This document shows, piece after piece, positions 33,828 to 42,234 of a stretch of 49,978 nucleotides of DNA; positions within the stretch are counted from its first letter, which is position 1, and every line of letters begins with the position of its first letter. The DNA is taken from NCBI RefSeq assembly GCF_000337475.1, contig NZ_AOIT01000036.1, forward strand, positions 1 to 49,978. The letters run 5' to 3'. The translations under genes and the position numbers were made by a program. Source of the DNA: Natrinema limicola JCM 13563 (GTDB taxonomy: Archaea; Halobacteriota; Halobacteria; Halobacteriales; Natrialbaceae). The notes below the pieces were generated by a model that searched no databases, was not told where the DNA came from, and worked only from the letters and a program-made list of their open reading frames with translations.

Positions 33828-34515
33828 GCCCTGCATTATCAACCCCAGCGGCGCCACGACGTACCGCGTCGCCGTTGGCGGGCACTCGCTGACCGTCACG
33901 CACGCCGACGGATGGCCGGTCGAACCGGTTACGGTCGATTCCCTCGACATCAGTATGGGCGAACGCTACGACGTACTTGTCGAGACAGACTCACCTGGCG
34001 AGTGGGCCATCGTTGCGACCCCCGTCGTCGGGGACGAGCAACCCGCGGAAGCGATACTGCGGTCCGATGGCACGACTGACACCGATTCGATCGACCGTCC
34101 GCAATTCGACGGGCAGCGACTGCGGTACAGCGATCTCGAGGCGCTCGAGCCACTCGATCTCGGCGACACGCCGGATCGAACGATCGACGTCACCCTCTCG
34201 GGCGGGATGATGCAAGCGCCCGGCGCGTGGACCATCGATGGGCAGGCGTATCCGGACGCTGATCCGATCGCGATCAGTGAGGGGGAACACGTCCGAGTGC
34301 GGATGCTGAACCGCAGCCCAGCGATCCACCCGATGCACCTTCACGGCCACTTCTTTCAGGTCGGCGACGCCGTCAAGGACACCGTCCTCGTGCCGCCCCA
34401 CGGTGGAGCGGTTACGTTCGAGTTCCTGGCTGACAACCCTGGCGACTGGCTGTTTCACTGCCACAACGTCTATCACCTGGAGCGTGGAATGGCACGCGTT
34501 TTCGAATACGAGTGA
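33828..34515 (+). pseudogene. 5'-truncated multicopper oxidase
   Basis: From about 33828 the frame reads NPSGATTYRVAVGGHSLTVTHADG (domain 2) and continues to the copper-binding end HPMHLHGHFFQV and FHCHNVYHLERGM. The N-terminal domain with the first two HxH motifs of the trinuclear copper centre is missing. The sequence just upstream has no family character. A GTG at 33787 could start translation, but the product would lack half of the type 2/3 copper ligands. I judge it a dead remnant, though a two-domain enzyme cannot be strictly excluded. Confidence 0.75.
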
Positions 34516-34659
34516 GATGCATCCACCCCTTGACGTTCCCTCGTCGACCGTTCCGCTCACTGCGAGTGGGCGACTGTCCTCGGGGATGCACTGCTCGAGC
34601 GGAAAAACGCGGTCCGCTCGACGACACGGCTCAGATGGACCCACTGACAGGGGTCCGTC

Positions 34660-35385
34660 TCACTCGTTTTGAACCCGCTCGATCGCCTCGTCGAACCGCG
34701 TTTTCGGCTGGGCACCGACGAGCGTTTCGAACGACCCGGAGTCACGATCGATGATGGCGAACGTCGGCGTCCCCGAAATCCCGTTCGAACGCGCTTGCTC
34801 GGCGTCCGCATCGACCTGGGTTTCGAGCGTCGATCGACGCTCGTCGAGACAGGTCTCGAGCGCATCGACATCGACGCCGTCGACCGAACGGGTGTACTCG
34901 AGGAGGTTCTCGCTCGAGGCCCATCCCGAATTCTTCTCGCCTTGTTCCTCGAAGATCGCCGTGTGCCAGTTCCAGTACGCCGACGGCTCGGCGTCGCGGA
35001 CCTGGTCCCACACGCACTTGCCGGCGACCGCGGCGGTCATCGAGTCCTCGCCGAAGTACGGCAGCGAGATGAACACGATGCGAACGTCGCCGGACTCGAC
35101 GTATTCGGGCACGAGCTCGGGAAGCGTCTCCCGTTCGAACTGCTCACAGAACGGACACTGGAAGTCCGTCCAGTAGTAGATCTGGATTGGGGCGTCGGAC
35201 GAGCCCATGATCGGCTTCCCGGTGAGGTCGATGCCGAACGCCGACGTCTCGTCGCTCGAGTGAAACGACGAAACCTGCTCCTGCGTCGCGGTGTCACCGG
35301 AACGCGTGAGAAAGTAAGTGCCGCCACCGAGGACACCAACGAGACCGGTCACGAGAGCGCGGCGGGACGGCTGATCGAGCGACAT
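34660..35385 (-). CDS. DsbA-family thiol-disulfide oxidoreductase, exported
   Basis: This encodes 241 residues. The N terminus has SRRALVTG followed by a hydrophobic run (VGVLGGGTYFL), a Tat-type signal or anchor. The DsbA fold has the active site CPFC (Cys77/80) after QIYYWTDFQ and the cis-proline loop GTPTFAI. Two extra cysteines (GKCVWD and ETCLDE) may form a structural disulfide. It would oxidise or isomerise thiols outside the membrane. One 21-bp palindrome lies about 60 nt upstream of the start. Confidence 0.9.
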   Translation of the reverse strand: MSLDQPSRRALVTGLVGVLGGGTYFLTRSGDTATQEQVSSFHSSDETSAFGIDLTGKPIMGSSDAPIQIYYWTDFQCPFCEQFERETLPELVPEYVESGDVRIVFISLPYFGEDSMTAAVAGKCVWDQVRDAEPSAYWNWHTAIFEEQGEKNSGWASSENLLEYTRSVDGVDVDALETCLDERRSTLETQVDADAEQARSNGISGTPTFAIIDRDSGSFETLVGAQPKTRFDEAIERVQNE

Positions 35386-35433
35386 GGTTTGTACTCGCGT
35401 CGATTCTCATCGTCGAACCGTAATGGAACCGGC

Positions 35434-35454
35434 GATTTGCTGAGCCAGCAAATC
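35434..35454. promoter_or_regulatory. 21-bp palindromic operator, copy 1 (upstream of the DsbA gene)
   Basis: The arms GATTTGCTG and CAGCAAATC are perfectly complementary over 9 bp around AGC. The centre is 59 nt upstream of the DsbA start, in the zone where a haloarchaeal activator or repressor would touch the BRE/TATA region. The left-hand gene's neighbour on the other side ends rather than starts here, so only the DsbA gene is a target. Confidence 0.85.
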
Positions 35455-35535
35455 AGGTGTCATCCGCGGCCGCGATCAGAGCCACGGCGACGGCGGACGG
35501 GTGATGATGGTGGCCCTCGAGTCGGCGCTAACGGG

Positions 35536-37428
35536 TTACGAGTCGACGATCTCGAGCGTCCAATCACCGTCTGCCTCGACGTTGAGCCAGACGGGGCCGC
35601 CGGCCTTGTACGACCGCGAGTTCGAGAACTCACCGGTGCGATGGACGAGGACCTCACGACTGCCGTCCGCACCGGAGCCGTCGACGATGAACGTCCCGTC
35701 GCCGTCGTGTGTCGCGACGACCCTGACGTCGCGATCCGTCCACAGTGGGCCGACGAACGCTGAGCCCGTGCCGGACGCCTCGATGGGGAGGTTCTCGAGG
35801 TCGTCCGCGTGGACTGCGGGCTGGAAGAGGTCGATCGACCACGCGCCGTCGGCGTCGACCTCGAGCCTGTAGGTGTCGTCGTCGACGGCCATGATCGATT
35901 CGCCGGTCGCGTTCCCGGACGTGGTCAGCAGGTTCTCGTTCCGTCCGAGACCGCTGGGTTTCGTCACGTCGACGGCGATCTCTTCGCCGTCGTGGGAGAC
36001 GGTTGCGACGACGACGCCGTCGTCGAGGTCGAACGTCGGCGACTCGCCCGAGCCGGTTCCCTCGAACGTGTGAGACTGGCCCGCCTCGAGAACGGTCCCG
36101 CTCGGCCGCGTTCCGACTGGCGGTTCGTCGCCGTCGAGGTCCAGCGTCCCGTCGACGAGATCGGAGGGTGTGACGACGTCGAGGTCGCGGTGTTCGATGT
36201 GATCGAGCAACAGTCCGAAGTCGTCGAGCGACATCCTGTTCTCGTTGACGCCCACGTCTTCCGCGTCGACGATCCGCGGAATCCGCAACACGGTGAGCAG
36301 GTCGTACTGGTCGGAGATATTGAGATGACGTCGAACGCCGGTGTGAAGCGCGGGCCCCCAGATGAACGGGATCATGTGCATCTCGGTCGGTGGTACGCTG
36401 GTCGTCCCGGCGCTGTAGAGGAACGTCGACTCGTGGACGTCCCTGGCGACGTCGTAGGTCGTCGCGTCCATTCGCCCGTCGGGAACGAACAGGTGGCGCG
36501 CCCCGTCCTCGAAGCCGTCGCTCGCGAGTTCGTCGCGAGCGGTCTCGAGGACCGATCGCTGCCGGTCTGCGGGCTGGTCCGGCAGGGGTGTCGACACCGC
36601 TGGGAGCGAACAGACGTCCCAGCCGCGGTCGCTGAGCTCTCGGAGTTCGTCTAGTCCCATGCGACCGCTGTCGCCGATCTTTTCGGGGGTAACCGGAACC
36701 GCCGCGTTCCAGTCGCGCTCCGCGAGCAGCTCGGCGGCGATTTCGTAGTGCGAGTCGTGGCCGCCGTGGAACGCGAGGACCACCGCGCCGTTGCTTGCCG
36801 ATTCGGTTCGCCGAAGGTCGTCGACCAGCAGTTTGCTCGGCCCACCCTCGGACCCGTCCGCGATGATATTGATGCCGGTGACGTTCGAGAGGGCCGGCTC
36901 TGCACCGGGTTTTTGCTGATAGCCACAGTCCATTCGGAACCAGCCGTCGTACCCATCCGGCACCACGCGAATGCTCGAGAGGCGCTCGCGCCGCGTCGGC
37001 GCGAGGAACTCGACGATGATGCGATCGGCGGACGCCGGCTTGACCGCCATCGAGACGTCCCAGCCCTCGAGATCGAGTCCGTCCGGGAAGCGGAGCTCCA
37101 TGCCGGCCGTTCCCGCGTCGCTCTCGACGACCGCCGCCTGTGATCCGAGTCGCGCCTCGTCGGGGGCGGCCGAGAGTTCGCCGGTTCGGGCGGTCCACTC
37201 CTCGAGCGTCTCGAAGTCGGAGAGGATCTCACCTGTCTCGATGGCTGGCCAGTTCGTGGGACCGGTGGCCATGTCGCCCTTGACGGCACCAGTTTCGTCC
37301 CCGCCGGCGACGCCGTCCGGAAGTACGTCCGCACAGCCCGCGAGCGTCGTCGATACAGCGCCAGCACCGAGTGAGGCCAGTAGTCGTCGGCGAGACGAGC
37401 CGTCGTCCGAATCGCGTTCGGATACCAT
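35536..37428 (-). CDS. Tat lipoprotein with polysaccharide-deacetylase-like domain
   Basis: This encodes 630 residues. SRRRLLASLGAGAVSTTLAGC is a textbook Tat signal ending in a lipobox, so the protein is exported and lipid-anchored. After a jelly-roll-like region (about 65-210), a NodB-type segment begins with AVVLAFHGGHDSHYEIAAEL and includes YDVARDVHES. The usual metal-binding Asp-His-His triad is only partly seen, so catalysis is uncertain. The C-terminal 200 residues are beta-rich repeats (TFDLDDGVVVATVSHDG, DGTFIVDGSG) resembling carbohydrate-binding or adhesion modules. It is divergent from the CxxC membrane gene pair and shares its palindrome. Confidence 0.8.
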   Translation of the reverse strand: MVSERDSDDGSSRRRLLASLGAGAVSTTLAGCADVLPDGVAGGDETGAVKGDMATGPTNWPAIETGEILSDFETLEEWTARTGELSAAPDEARLGSQAAVVESDAGTAGMELRFPDGLDLEGWDVSMAVKPASADRIIVEFLAPTRRERLSSIRVVPDGYDGWFRMDCGYQQKPGAEPALSNVTGINIIADGSEGGPSKLLVDDLRRTESASNGAVVLAFHGGHDSHYEIAAELLAERDWNAAVPVTPEKIGDSGRMGLDELRELSDRGWDVCSLPAVSTPLPDQPADRQRSVLETARDELASDGFEDGARHLFVPDGRMDATTYDVARDVHESTFLYSAGTTSVPPTEMHMIPFIWGPALHTGVRRHLNISDQYDLLTVLRIPRIVDAEDVGVNENRMSLDDFGLLLDHIEHRDLDVVTPSDLVDGTLDLDGDEPPVGTRPSGTVLEAGQSHTFEGTGSGESPTFDLDDGVVVATVSHDGEEIAVDVTKPSGLGRNENLLTTSGNATGESIMAVDDDTYRLEVDADGAWSIDLFQPAVHADDLENLPIEASGTGSAFVGPLWTDRDVRVVATHDGDGTFIVDGSGADGSREVLVHRTGEFSNSRSYKAGGPVWLNVEADGDWTLEIVDS

Positions 37429-37483
37429 TACCCAGGCGGTGCCGCGTCGGGGCCGTCATTATTGTCTGAATAACCGGGCACAG

Positions 37484-37504
37484 AATTTGCTGAGTCAGCA
37501 AATC
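37484..37504. promoter_or_regulatory. 21-bp palindromic operator, copy 2 (divergent promoter)
   Basis: A 9-bp perfect inverted repeat ATTTGCTGA/TCAGCAAAT surrounds a single G at 37494. It lies 66 nt upstream of the lipoprotein start (37428, minus) and 52 nt upstream of the membrane gene start (37546, plus). It could control both. It is identical in 18 of 21 positions to the other copies' shared consensus. Confidence 0.88.
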
Positions 37505-37545
37505 GGAGTGGGACATTTCAATCACCCCTGCATCGGTTTATCTAG

Positions 37546-38094
37546 ATGTTCACGCACGACTCGATCAGGAGGTACCTGACGAACCTCTCCGAAGCGCTCT
37601 CGTACCCGTTCGAGACGTGGCGGGGGACGATCGGGCTGGTGTTCGTGACACTCGCGACCTACGTGCTACTGATCTTGAGTACGATGCCCGAGTTCTCGCT
37701 CCAGATGCTCGGCGACGGGCTCTACTGGTTCGAGTACGTCGTCGTCTCGCTTACGGAGACGGTCTACCGGACCGACGGCTGGACCGGGCTCGGGGTTATC
37801 GTCCTCTATGCCCTGCTCTCGGGCGTCGCAGTCGTCAACGCCGTCGCGCAACTGCGGGTCGTCGGCATCTCGAGTCTCACCGATCTCTCCGGCGTGGTGC
37901 CGGGACTCCTCGCGTCGGGCTGTGCGAGTTGCGGCGCTGGGCTTCTCGGCTTTCTCGGATTTGCCGGCGGGTTGGCAGCGCTCCCGTACGACGGCGCACT
38001 GCTTCGCGTCGGCGGCCTCGTGCTGTTGCTGTTCTTCCTGGGCCGAGCGGGCCATCCCGAACGCTGTGCGTTCACGACGGAGGCGACGCAATGA
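37546..38094 (+). CDS. membrane protein with CxxC motif, first of an overlapping pair
   Basis: This encodes 182 residues with about four hydrophobic helices. A Cys-Ala-Ser-Cys motif (Cys126/129) sits at the start of the third helix in SGCASCGAGLLGFLG, and another cysteine lies near the end (ERCAF). It ends overlapping the next gene by 4 nt (ATGA), so the two are coupled. The layout of a buried CxxC in a small polytopic protein recalls thiol-shuttling proteins such as DsbD/CcdA, but I see no homology I can name. Its control by the palindrome shared with the DsbA gene supports a thiol-redox role. Confidence 0.75.
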   Translation: MFTHDSIRRYLTNLSEALSYPFETWRGTIGLVFVTLATYVLLILSTMPEFSLQMLGDGLYWFEYVVVSLTETVYRTDGWTGLGVIVLYALLSGVAVVNAVAQLRVVGISSLTDLSGVVPGLLASGCASCGAGLLGFLGFAGGLAALPYDGALLRVGGLVLLLFFLGRAGHPERCAFTTEATQ

Positions 38095-38573
38095 CGGGAC
38101 GCCGGTTCGGCCGACAGATCCGCTCGGATCGACGAGCGATCGCCTGGGGGATCGCAGCCGGGATCGGCGTCTTCGCGCTGTTCGGACTCGTCACCGGCCT
38201 CATCCCGAACCCGCTGTACGTCCGGATGGTCCCGCGGACGCCAGTCGATTACCTGTTTCTGACGCTGACCGCGCTACTGGCGGGCGTCTACACCGCACAG
38301 CGGGTGGCGACCGACGTTCCCCAGGCCGGACTCGAGGGCGAAGACGGGAGCACGAGCAGCGAGGATCGGTGGGCGATGGGCGGGCTGGTCGGTGGCTTTC
38401 TGGCCGTCGGCTGTCCGATCTGTAACGTCTTCCTGCTCGCGCTCTTTAGTTCGTCCGCGCTCATGACCTACTTCGATCCGCTTCGGCCGCTGCTCGGCGT
38501 CGTCTCCGTGGCGCTGCTGGCGGGGCTGATCTACACCCGCCACAAACGCACGTGTCCGACCTGCGCCACGTGA
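38091..38573 (+). CDS. membrane protein with two CxxC motifs, second of the pair
   Basis: This encodes 160 residues with about four helices. Cys108-Pro-Ile-Cys111 lies at a helix start (GFLAVGCPICNVFLLALF), and a terminal Cys155-Pro-Thr-Cys158 tail sits on the membrane face. The position of the first CxxC at the same place in the fold as in the upstream partner suggests the two are paralogues or a heterodimer. It has the same pattern of short loops and few charged residues within the membrane part. Coupled to the previous gene; a role in electron or thiol transfer across the membrane is likely, but not proven. Confidence 0.75.
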   Translation: MTGRRFGRQIRSDRRAIAWGIAAGIGVFALFGLVTGLIPNPLYVRMVPRTPVDYLFLTLTALLAGVYTAQRVATDVPQAGLEGEDGSTSSEDRWAMGGLVGGFLAVGCPICNVFLLALFSSSALMTYFDPLRPLLGVVSVALLAGLIYTRHKRTCPTCAT

Positions 38574-38583
38574 TCGCCGGCGC

Positions 38584-39285
38584 TCACTTGGACTCCTTCC
38601 AGTCGCCGGCTTCGGTCTCGCGAAACTCCTCTTTCGCCTCGCGCTCGCGTGGCCAGAACGCGAGCACGAGAACGCCGGCGTAGAACGTTCCGACGAGTCC
38701 TGCGACGACAGCGCCAGGGACGGACGCGATGGCCGCGGCATCGAGACGGCTCTCGCCCGGCGCGAAGGCGGTGACGCGAAAGAGCCACGCGAGACAGAGC
38801 ACGGTCAACAGTGCGAAGTAGATGCGACGCAGCCGGTTCGCAAGCGCCTCGAGTAGCGTGCTCTTCAGCGTCGGTCACCGGTAGTCGTCGCCGAGTTCGG
38901 TTCGCCAGTCGCCGTGTTCGCCGCGTTGGGACGGGTCCAGCGTCGTCGCGAGGAAGTTCTGCTGGAGGAGTCGCACGCGAGCCCAGTAGACGTCGTAGTC
39001 ACGATACCGCCGCGCTTCGATCAGGAGGAACATGCCGACGGCCAGCACGCCAACGAGGACGATATAGTGAGGGTTGTCGGGACTCGAGAACGCCCACGTG
39101 AGGATCGCAGCCATCACCGTGACACTCCACGTCGTCGTCTGATCGAGCCGCGACCGCCAGGTCGTCTCCCGGGAGATTTCACCGCGATAGGCGTGGCCGA
39201 GAACCGTGTTCAACTCCGAGAGATCCTGACCGACCTCTCGTCCCGGTTCGGCCTGCGTGGACTCGTCGTCGGTGGTATCAGTCAT
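38584..39285 (-). pseudogene. DUF2270-family membrane protein gene with in-frame stop
   Basis: The open frame 39285-38875 matches the N-terminal part of the DUF2270 family (SELNTVLGHAYRGEISRETT, MAAILTWAFSSPDNPHY). It ends at a TGA (38877-38875) after GDDYR. The next codons in the same frame, PTLKSTLLEALANRLRRIYF to 38584 with GDWKESK at the end, continue the family to its normal length of about 230 residues. A single CGA-to-TGA change would explain it. Two ORFs remain, one possibly re-starting at TTG 38808, but the native protein is broken. The product would be a small inner-membrane protein of unknown function. Confidence 0.8.
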
Positions 39286-39460
39286 CAGTCTCTCACTCGT
39301 TCAACGGCCGACGAGAAATAACGCCGGTCGGGGACGCGGCCACACACAGATATCGAGCGAACCTAGCACGGGCAACCCGAACGATGACCACGGTTTGGCC
39401 ACTTCAATATTGTATGGAGTGTACAAAACACTCAAGTGCTGGTGACCCGTTGTTTCGGTA

Positions 39461-39832
39461 ATGACTGAAACAGCGCCTTCGGATCCGATCGGCGATGGAA
39501 GCGGCCCCCAGAAACCCGTCCAGCTGGACAGTGCTGCCGACTACGACGAGTTGCTCGAGACACACGATCTCGTGTTGCTCGAGTTCGTCACGTCCGGCTG
39601 TGGAATCTGTGCGTCGATGGAACCGGTACTCAGCGCGGTCGCTCGCAGCGCGCCCGGTGCCGTCGCGACGGTGAATGCCGGCCTCGTCCCGGACGTCGCC
39701 GACGAATACGATATTCGCAGCGTGCCGACGCTCGTCGTCCTGCGAGACGGCGAGGAGGTCGCGCGTCTCGACGACGGCTTCCAGAGTGCGGAGACGGTCG
39801 TCGACCTGCTCGAGACGCACGCGGCGGAATAA
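39461..39832 (+). CDS. thioredoxin-like protein with CGIC active site
   Basis: This encodes 123 residues. After a Gly/Ser-rich acidic N-terminal tail the fold is complete: LVLLEFVTSGCGIC (Cys47/50), a cis-Pro segment SVPTLVVL, and the C-terminal helix. The CGxC active site and no signal peptide set it apart from the trxA thioredoxin in this window. It is not under a palindrome copy that I can see, so its link to the redox regulon is only by position. It is divergent from the DUF2270 pseudogene. Confidence 0.85.
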   Translation: MTETAPSDPIGDGSGPQKPVQLDSAADYDELLETHDLVLLEFVTSGCGICASMEPVLSAVARSAPGAVATVNAGLVPDVADEYDIRSVPTLVVLRDGEEVARLDDGFQSAETVVDLLETHAAE

Positions 39833-39998
39833 CGGAGTTTTGTCGAATGCAGGCAAGTAGTAGTTTATCCATAGCACAATATCGGCTGTGTCGCTGACTC
39901 GAGTCCACACCGATGATTCGACCAGCACACCTCGATTCACGGCCGGTCAGAGCGCTCGTCAGCCGCCCGAAACGAGCGTGTGATTCCCCGGGCCGAGC

Positions 39999-41757
39999 TT
40001 AGCTCGTGGCTGTGAGCCGTTCGACGGGTGTCTTTTCCGCCGAGACGTCTTTTTCGACGACGAGGTCCTCGAGGACGAGGACGTCCAGCCCCATCCCGTA
40101 GAAGTCCTTGATCGCCTGCGTCGGCGTCCGGACGATCGGCTCTGCGTGGTCGTTGAACGAGGTGTTGAGGACGACCGGTACGCCAGTAATGTCGGCGAAC
40201 TCCGAGATGAGTCGGTGATAGCGCGGGTGCTGGTCCTCGCGGACGGTCTGTGGCCGCGTCGAGTCGTCAGCGGGGTGCAAGACGGCCTCGAGATCGTCGG
40301 TTTTCGCCGAGCGGACGTCGTCGGCGTCGATCATGAACGGTGTCGGCCCGCCATCGACGAGGTATTCCTCGGCGGCCGACTCGAGCAGCGACGGCGCGAA
40401 CGGGCGCCACTCCTCGCGGTGTTTGACGAACCGGTTGACCCGGTCGCGGGACGCGGCAGTCCGGGGATCGGCGAGGATGCTCCTGGCACCGAGCGCCCGG
40501 GGCCCCATCTCCATCCGGCCCTGGAACCAGCCGACGAGGTCGCCGTCTGCGAGCCGTTCGGCGACGTACCGCTCGAGGTCGTCCGGTTCCGCGTACTCGA
40601 TTTTGTTCGTCTCGAGGGTCGACCGAATCTCGTCGGTTGCGTACTCGGGGCCGAGGTAGACGTCGGTCTGGCGGTCGATATCCGCCGGCCGCTGTCGTGA
40701 CCAGCCAGCACCGAGTGCGAGGCCGGCGTCGTGAGCGACGGGCTGGACGAAGACGTCGTCGACGACCGGTGATTCCCGGACGCGTTGGTTTAATTTGCAG
40801 TTGAGCGCGACCCCGCCGGCGAGTGCGACGTTAGTGGTGTCGAAGCGCTCGACCGTCGACTCCGCGATGTCGACGACGGTCTCCTCGAGCAGTTTCTGAG
40901 CCGTGTACGCGAGGTCTTTCTCCCACTGGTCGAACGACTCGGGCGACTCCTTTCGCGGTCGGCCGAAGGCGTTCTCGAGTGTCTCGACGCCGTGACCGGT
41001 CCCCATCGCTTCGTCAGGTCGGTGACGTCGTAGTCGACGCCCGTGTCGATCAGGCTCCGGAGGGCGGATTCGATCTCAGGGTTGTCGTCTCCGTACGGCG
41101 CAAGTCCCATTACCTTCCCTTCGCCGTTGAACATGCGATAGCCGAGGAACTCCGTCACGGCCGCGAAGAAGAGGCCGAGACTGTTGGGGTGTTCGTACGT
41201 GCGCACGCGCTGCAGCCCGGTGCTGTCGGCGTACCAGACGACCGTCGCGTCGTACTCGCCCTTTGCGTCGACCGTCAGGACGATCCCCTCGTCGAAGCCC
41301 GAGGGGTGGAACGCACTCGCGGCGTGACAGCGGTGATGTGGGATCGTTTCGATCGGCGGCAGCGGTGTTCCGAACGACTCGAGACGGGATTCGATCTGTC
41401 GCGTCGGCACGAATCGGCTTCGAATCTGGGTGACGAGCGTTCGTTCCAGTGCGGAGAGTTTTCGGCCGAGTCCGGGCGCTCGAATCGCGTCGGTCAGGTA
41501 GTGGGAGGTGATCTCGCTGCGGAGTGTCGGATCGTAAGGAAGGAGGATGCGCTCGAGATCCGTGACCTCCAGCTCGCGATAGTCGAGGCAGGCTTGAATC
41601 GCACGGTCGGGGAAGGTCTCAGTGGCGTGTTTGTCCCGCGTGTATCGTTCCTCTTCGACGCCGAACACGGGCGTCCCGTCTTCGAAGAGGACAGCGCTCG
41701 GATCGTGTTGGCCGTACAGTCCGATCGCGGGTTTACATGCAAGGAGGAATCCGTCAT
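39999..41757 (-). pseudogene. carbamoyltransferase broken by two frameshifts
   Basis: The C-terminal open frame (41006-39999) has the YrdC-like carbamoyltransferase end: VALAGGVALNCKLN, FQGRMEMGPRALGARSIL, RPFAPSLL, and VVLNTSFNDHAEP. The N-terminal part is in another frame, with GLYGQHDPSAVLFEDG, FGVEEERYTRDKHATETFP, HHRCHAASAFHPSGF and GYRMFNGEGKVMGLAPYG. The join needs a one-base shift near 41000-41060. The N-terminal frame also lacks a start: ATG 41757 is one base out of frame with FLLACKPAIG. Such enzymes carbamoylate hydroxyls of antibiotics or surface glycans. Sequencing error is a possible alternative for either shift. Confidence 0.82.
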
Positions 41758-41817
41758 GGTTCCGTGATTGTGACGCTATCCTACATCGACACCGAGTGGC
41801 TTCAAGACAGCCGCGGC

Positions 41818-41838
41818 GATTTGCTGAACCAGCAAACC
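41818..41838. promoter_or_regulatory. 21-bp palindromic operator, copy 3 (divergent promoter)
   Basis: The core TTTGCTG/CAGCAAA is a perfect 7-bp inverted repeat with AAC between (41820-41836). Its centre is 38 nt before the HTH gene start (GTG 41866) and 71 nt before the carbamoyltransferase ATG (41757, opposite strand). It therefore sits between a regulator and an envelope-type enzyme, as expected for an autoregulated operator. Confidence 0.85.
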
Positions 41839-41865
41839 GTGGCCTATTTGGCATAGAACGTCCGG

Positions 41866-42234
41866 GTGTGTCCTGTGCAGCACGGTGGCTCCCCGAACTC
41901 GTCGGAGATATTCCGGATCCTCGCGGACGAATACGCACGGAAGATACTCGTCGCGGCCGATCAAGGTCCGATGACCGCGAAGGCCCTAAGCGAGGAGTGT
42001 GATGCCTCTCTCACGACCGTCTATCGACGCGTCTCGACGCTTCAGGACCTCGAGCTCCTCGAAGAACGAAACACAGTCGACTCGAACGGAGCCCATCGAA
42101 GCGAGTTCGAAACGGCACTCGAGGGACTTCACGTCGATCTCACCGACGGCGAACTGTCGCTGACGCTCGAGACGCGCGACGAACTCGCTGACAATTTCAC
42201 GTCGCTCTGGGACGATCTCCGAGGTGACGACTGA
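41866..42234 (+). CDS. winged HTH regulator paired with a small membrane protein
   Basis: This encodes 122 residues with a GTG start. The ArsR/TrmB-like DNA-binding unit is FRILADEYARKILVAADQGP, MTAKALSEECDASLTTVYRR, VSTLQDLELLEERNTVDSNG. A short C-terminal extension with two beta strands follows. There are no Cys or metal ligands of the ArsR kind beyond one cysteine. Its stop overlaps the next gene's start (TGATGG), a known haloarchaeal regulator/membrane-protein pairing. It is the nearest regulator to the palindrome copies and the best candidate to bind them. Confidence 0.82.
   Translation: MCPVQHGGSPNSSEIFRILADEYARKILVAADQGPMTAKALSEECDASLTTVYRRVSTLQDLELLEERNTVDSNGAHRSEFETALEGLHVDLTDGELSLTLETRDELADNFTSLWDDLRGDD

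Noticed and set aside
33787..34515. Functional two-domain laccase
   Set aside because: Two-domain enzymes keep all four copper-binding motifs; this fragment has only the last two.
34669..35763. 364-codon plus-strand frame across the DsbA gene and palindrome
   Set aside because: Antisense to the DsbA gene with no family resemblance.
35654..37198. 514-codon minus-strand frame rich in arginine
   Set aside because: Off-frame reading of the Tat lipoprotein gene; extreme Arg content is the usual sign of a shadow frame in GC-rich DNA.
38875..38877. Recoding of TGA as an amino acid in the DUF2270 gene
   Set aside because: No selenocysteine-type structure is evident and the family has arginine here; a simple CGA-to-TGA change is the easier explanation.
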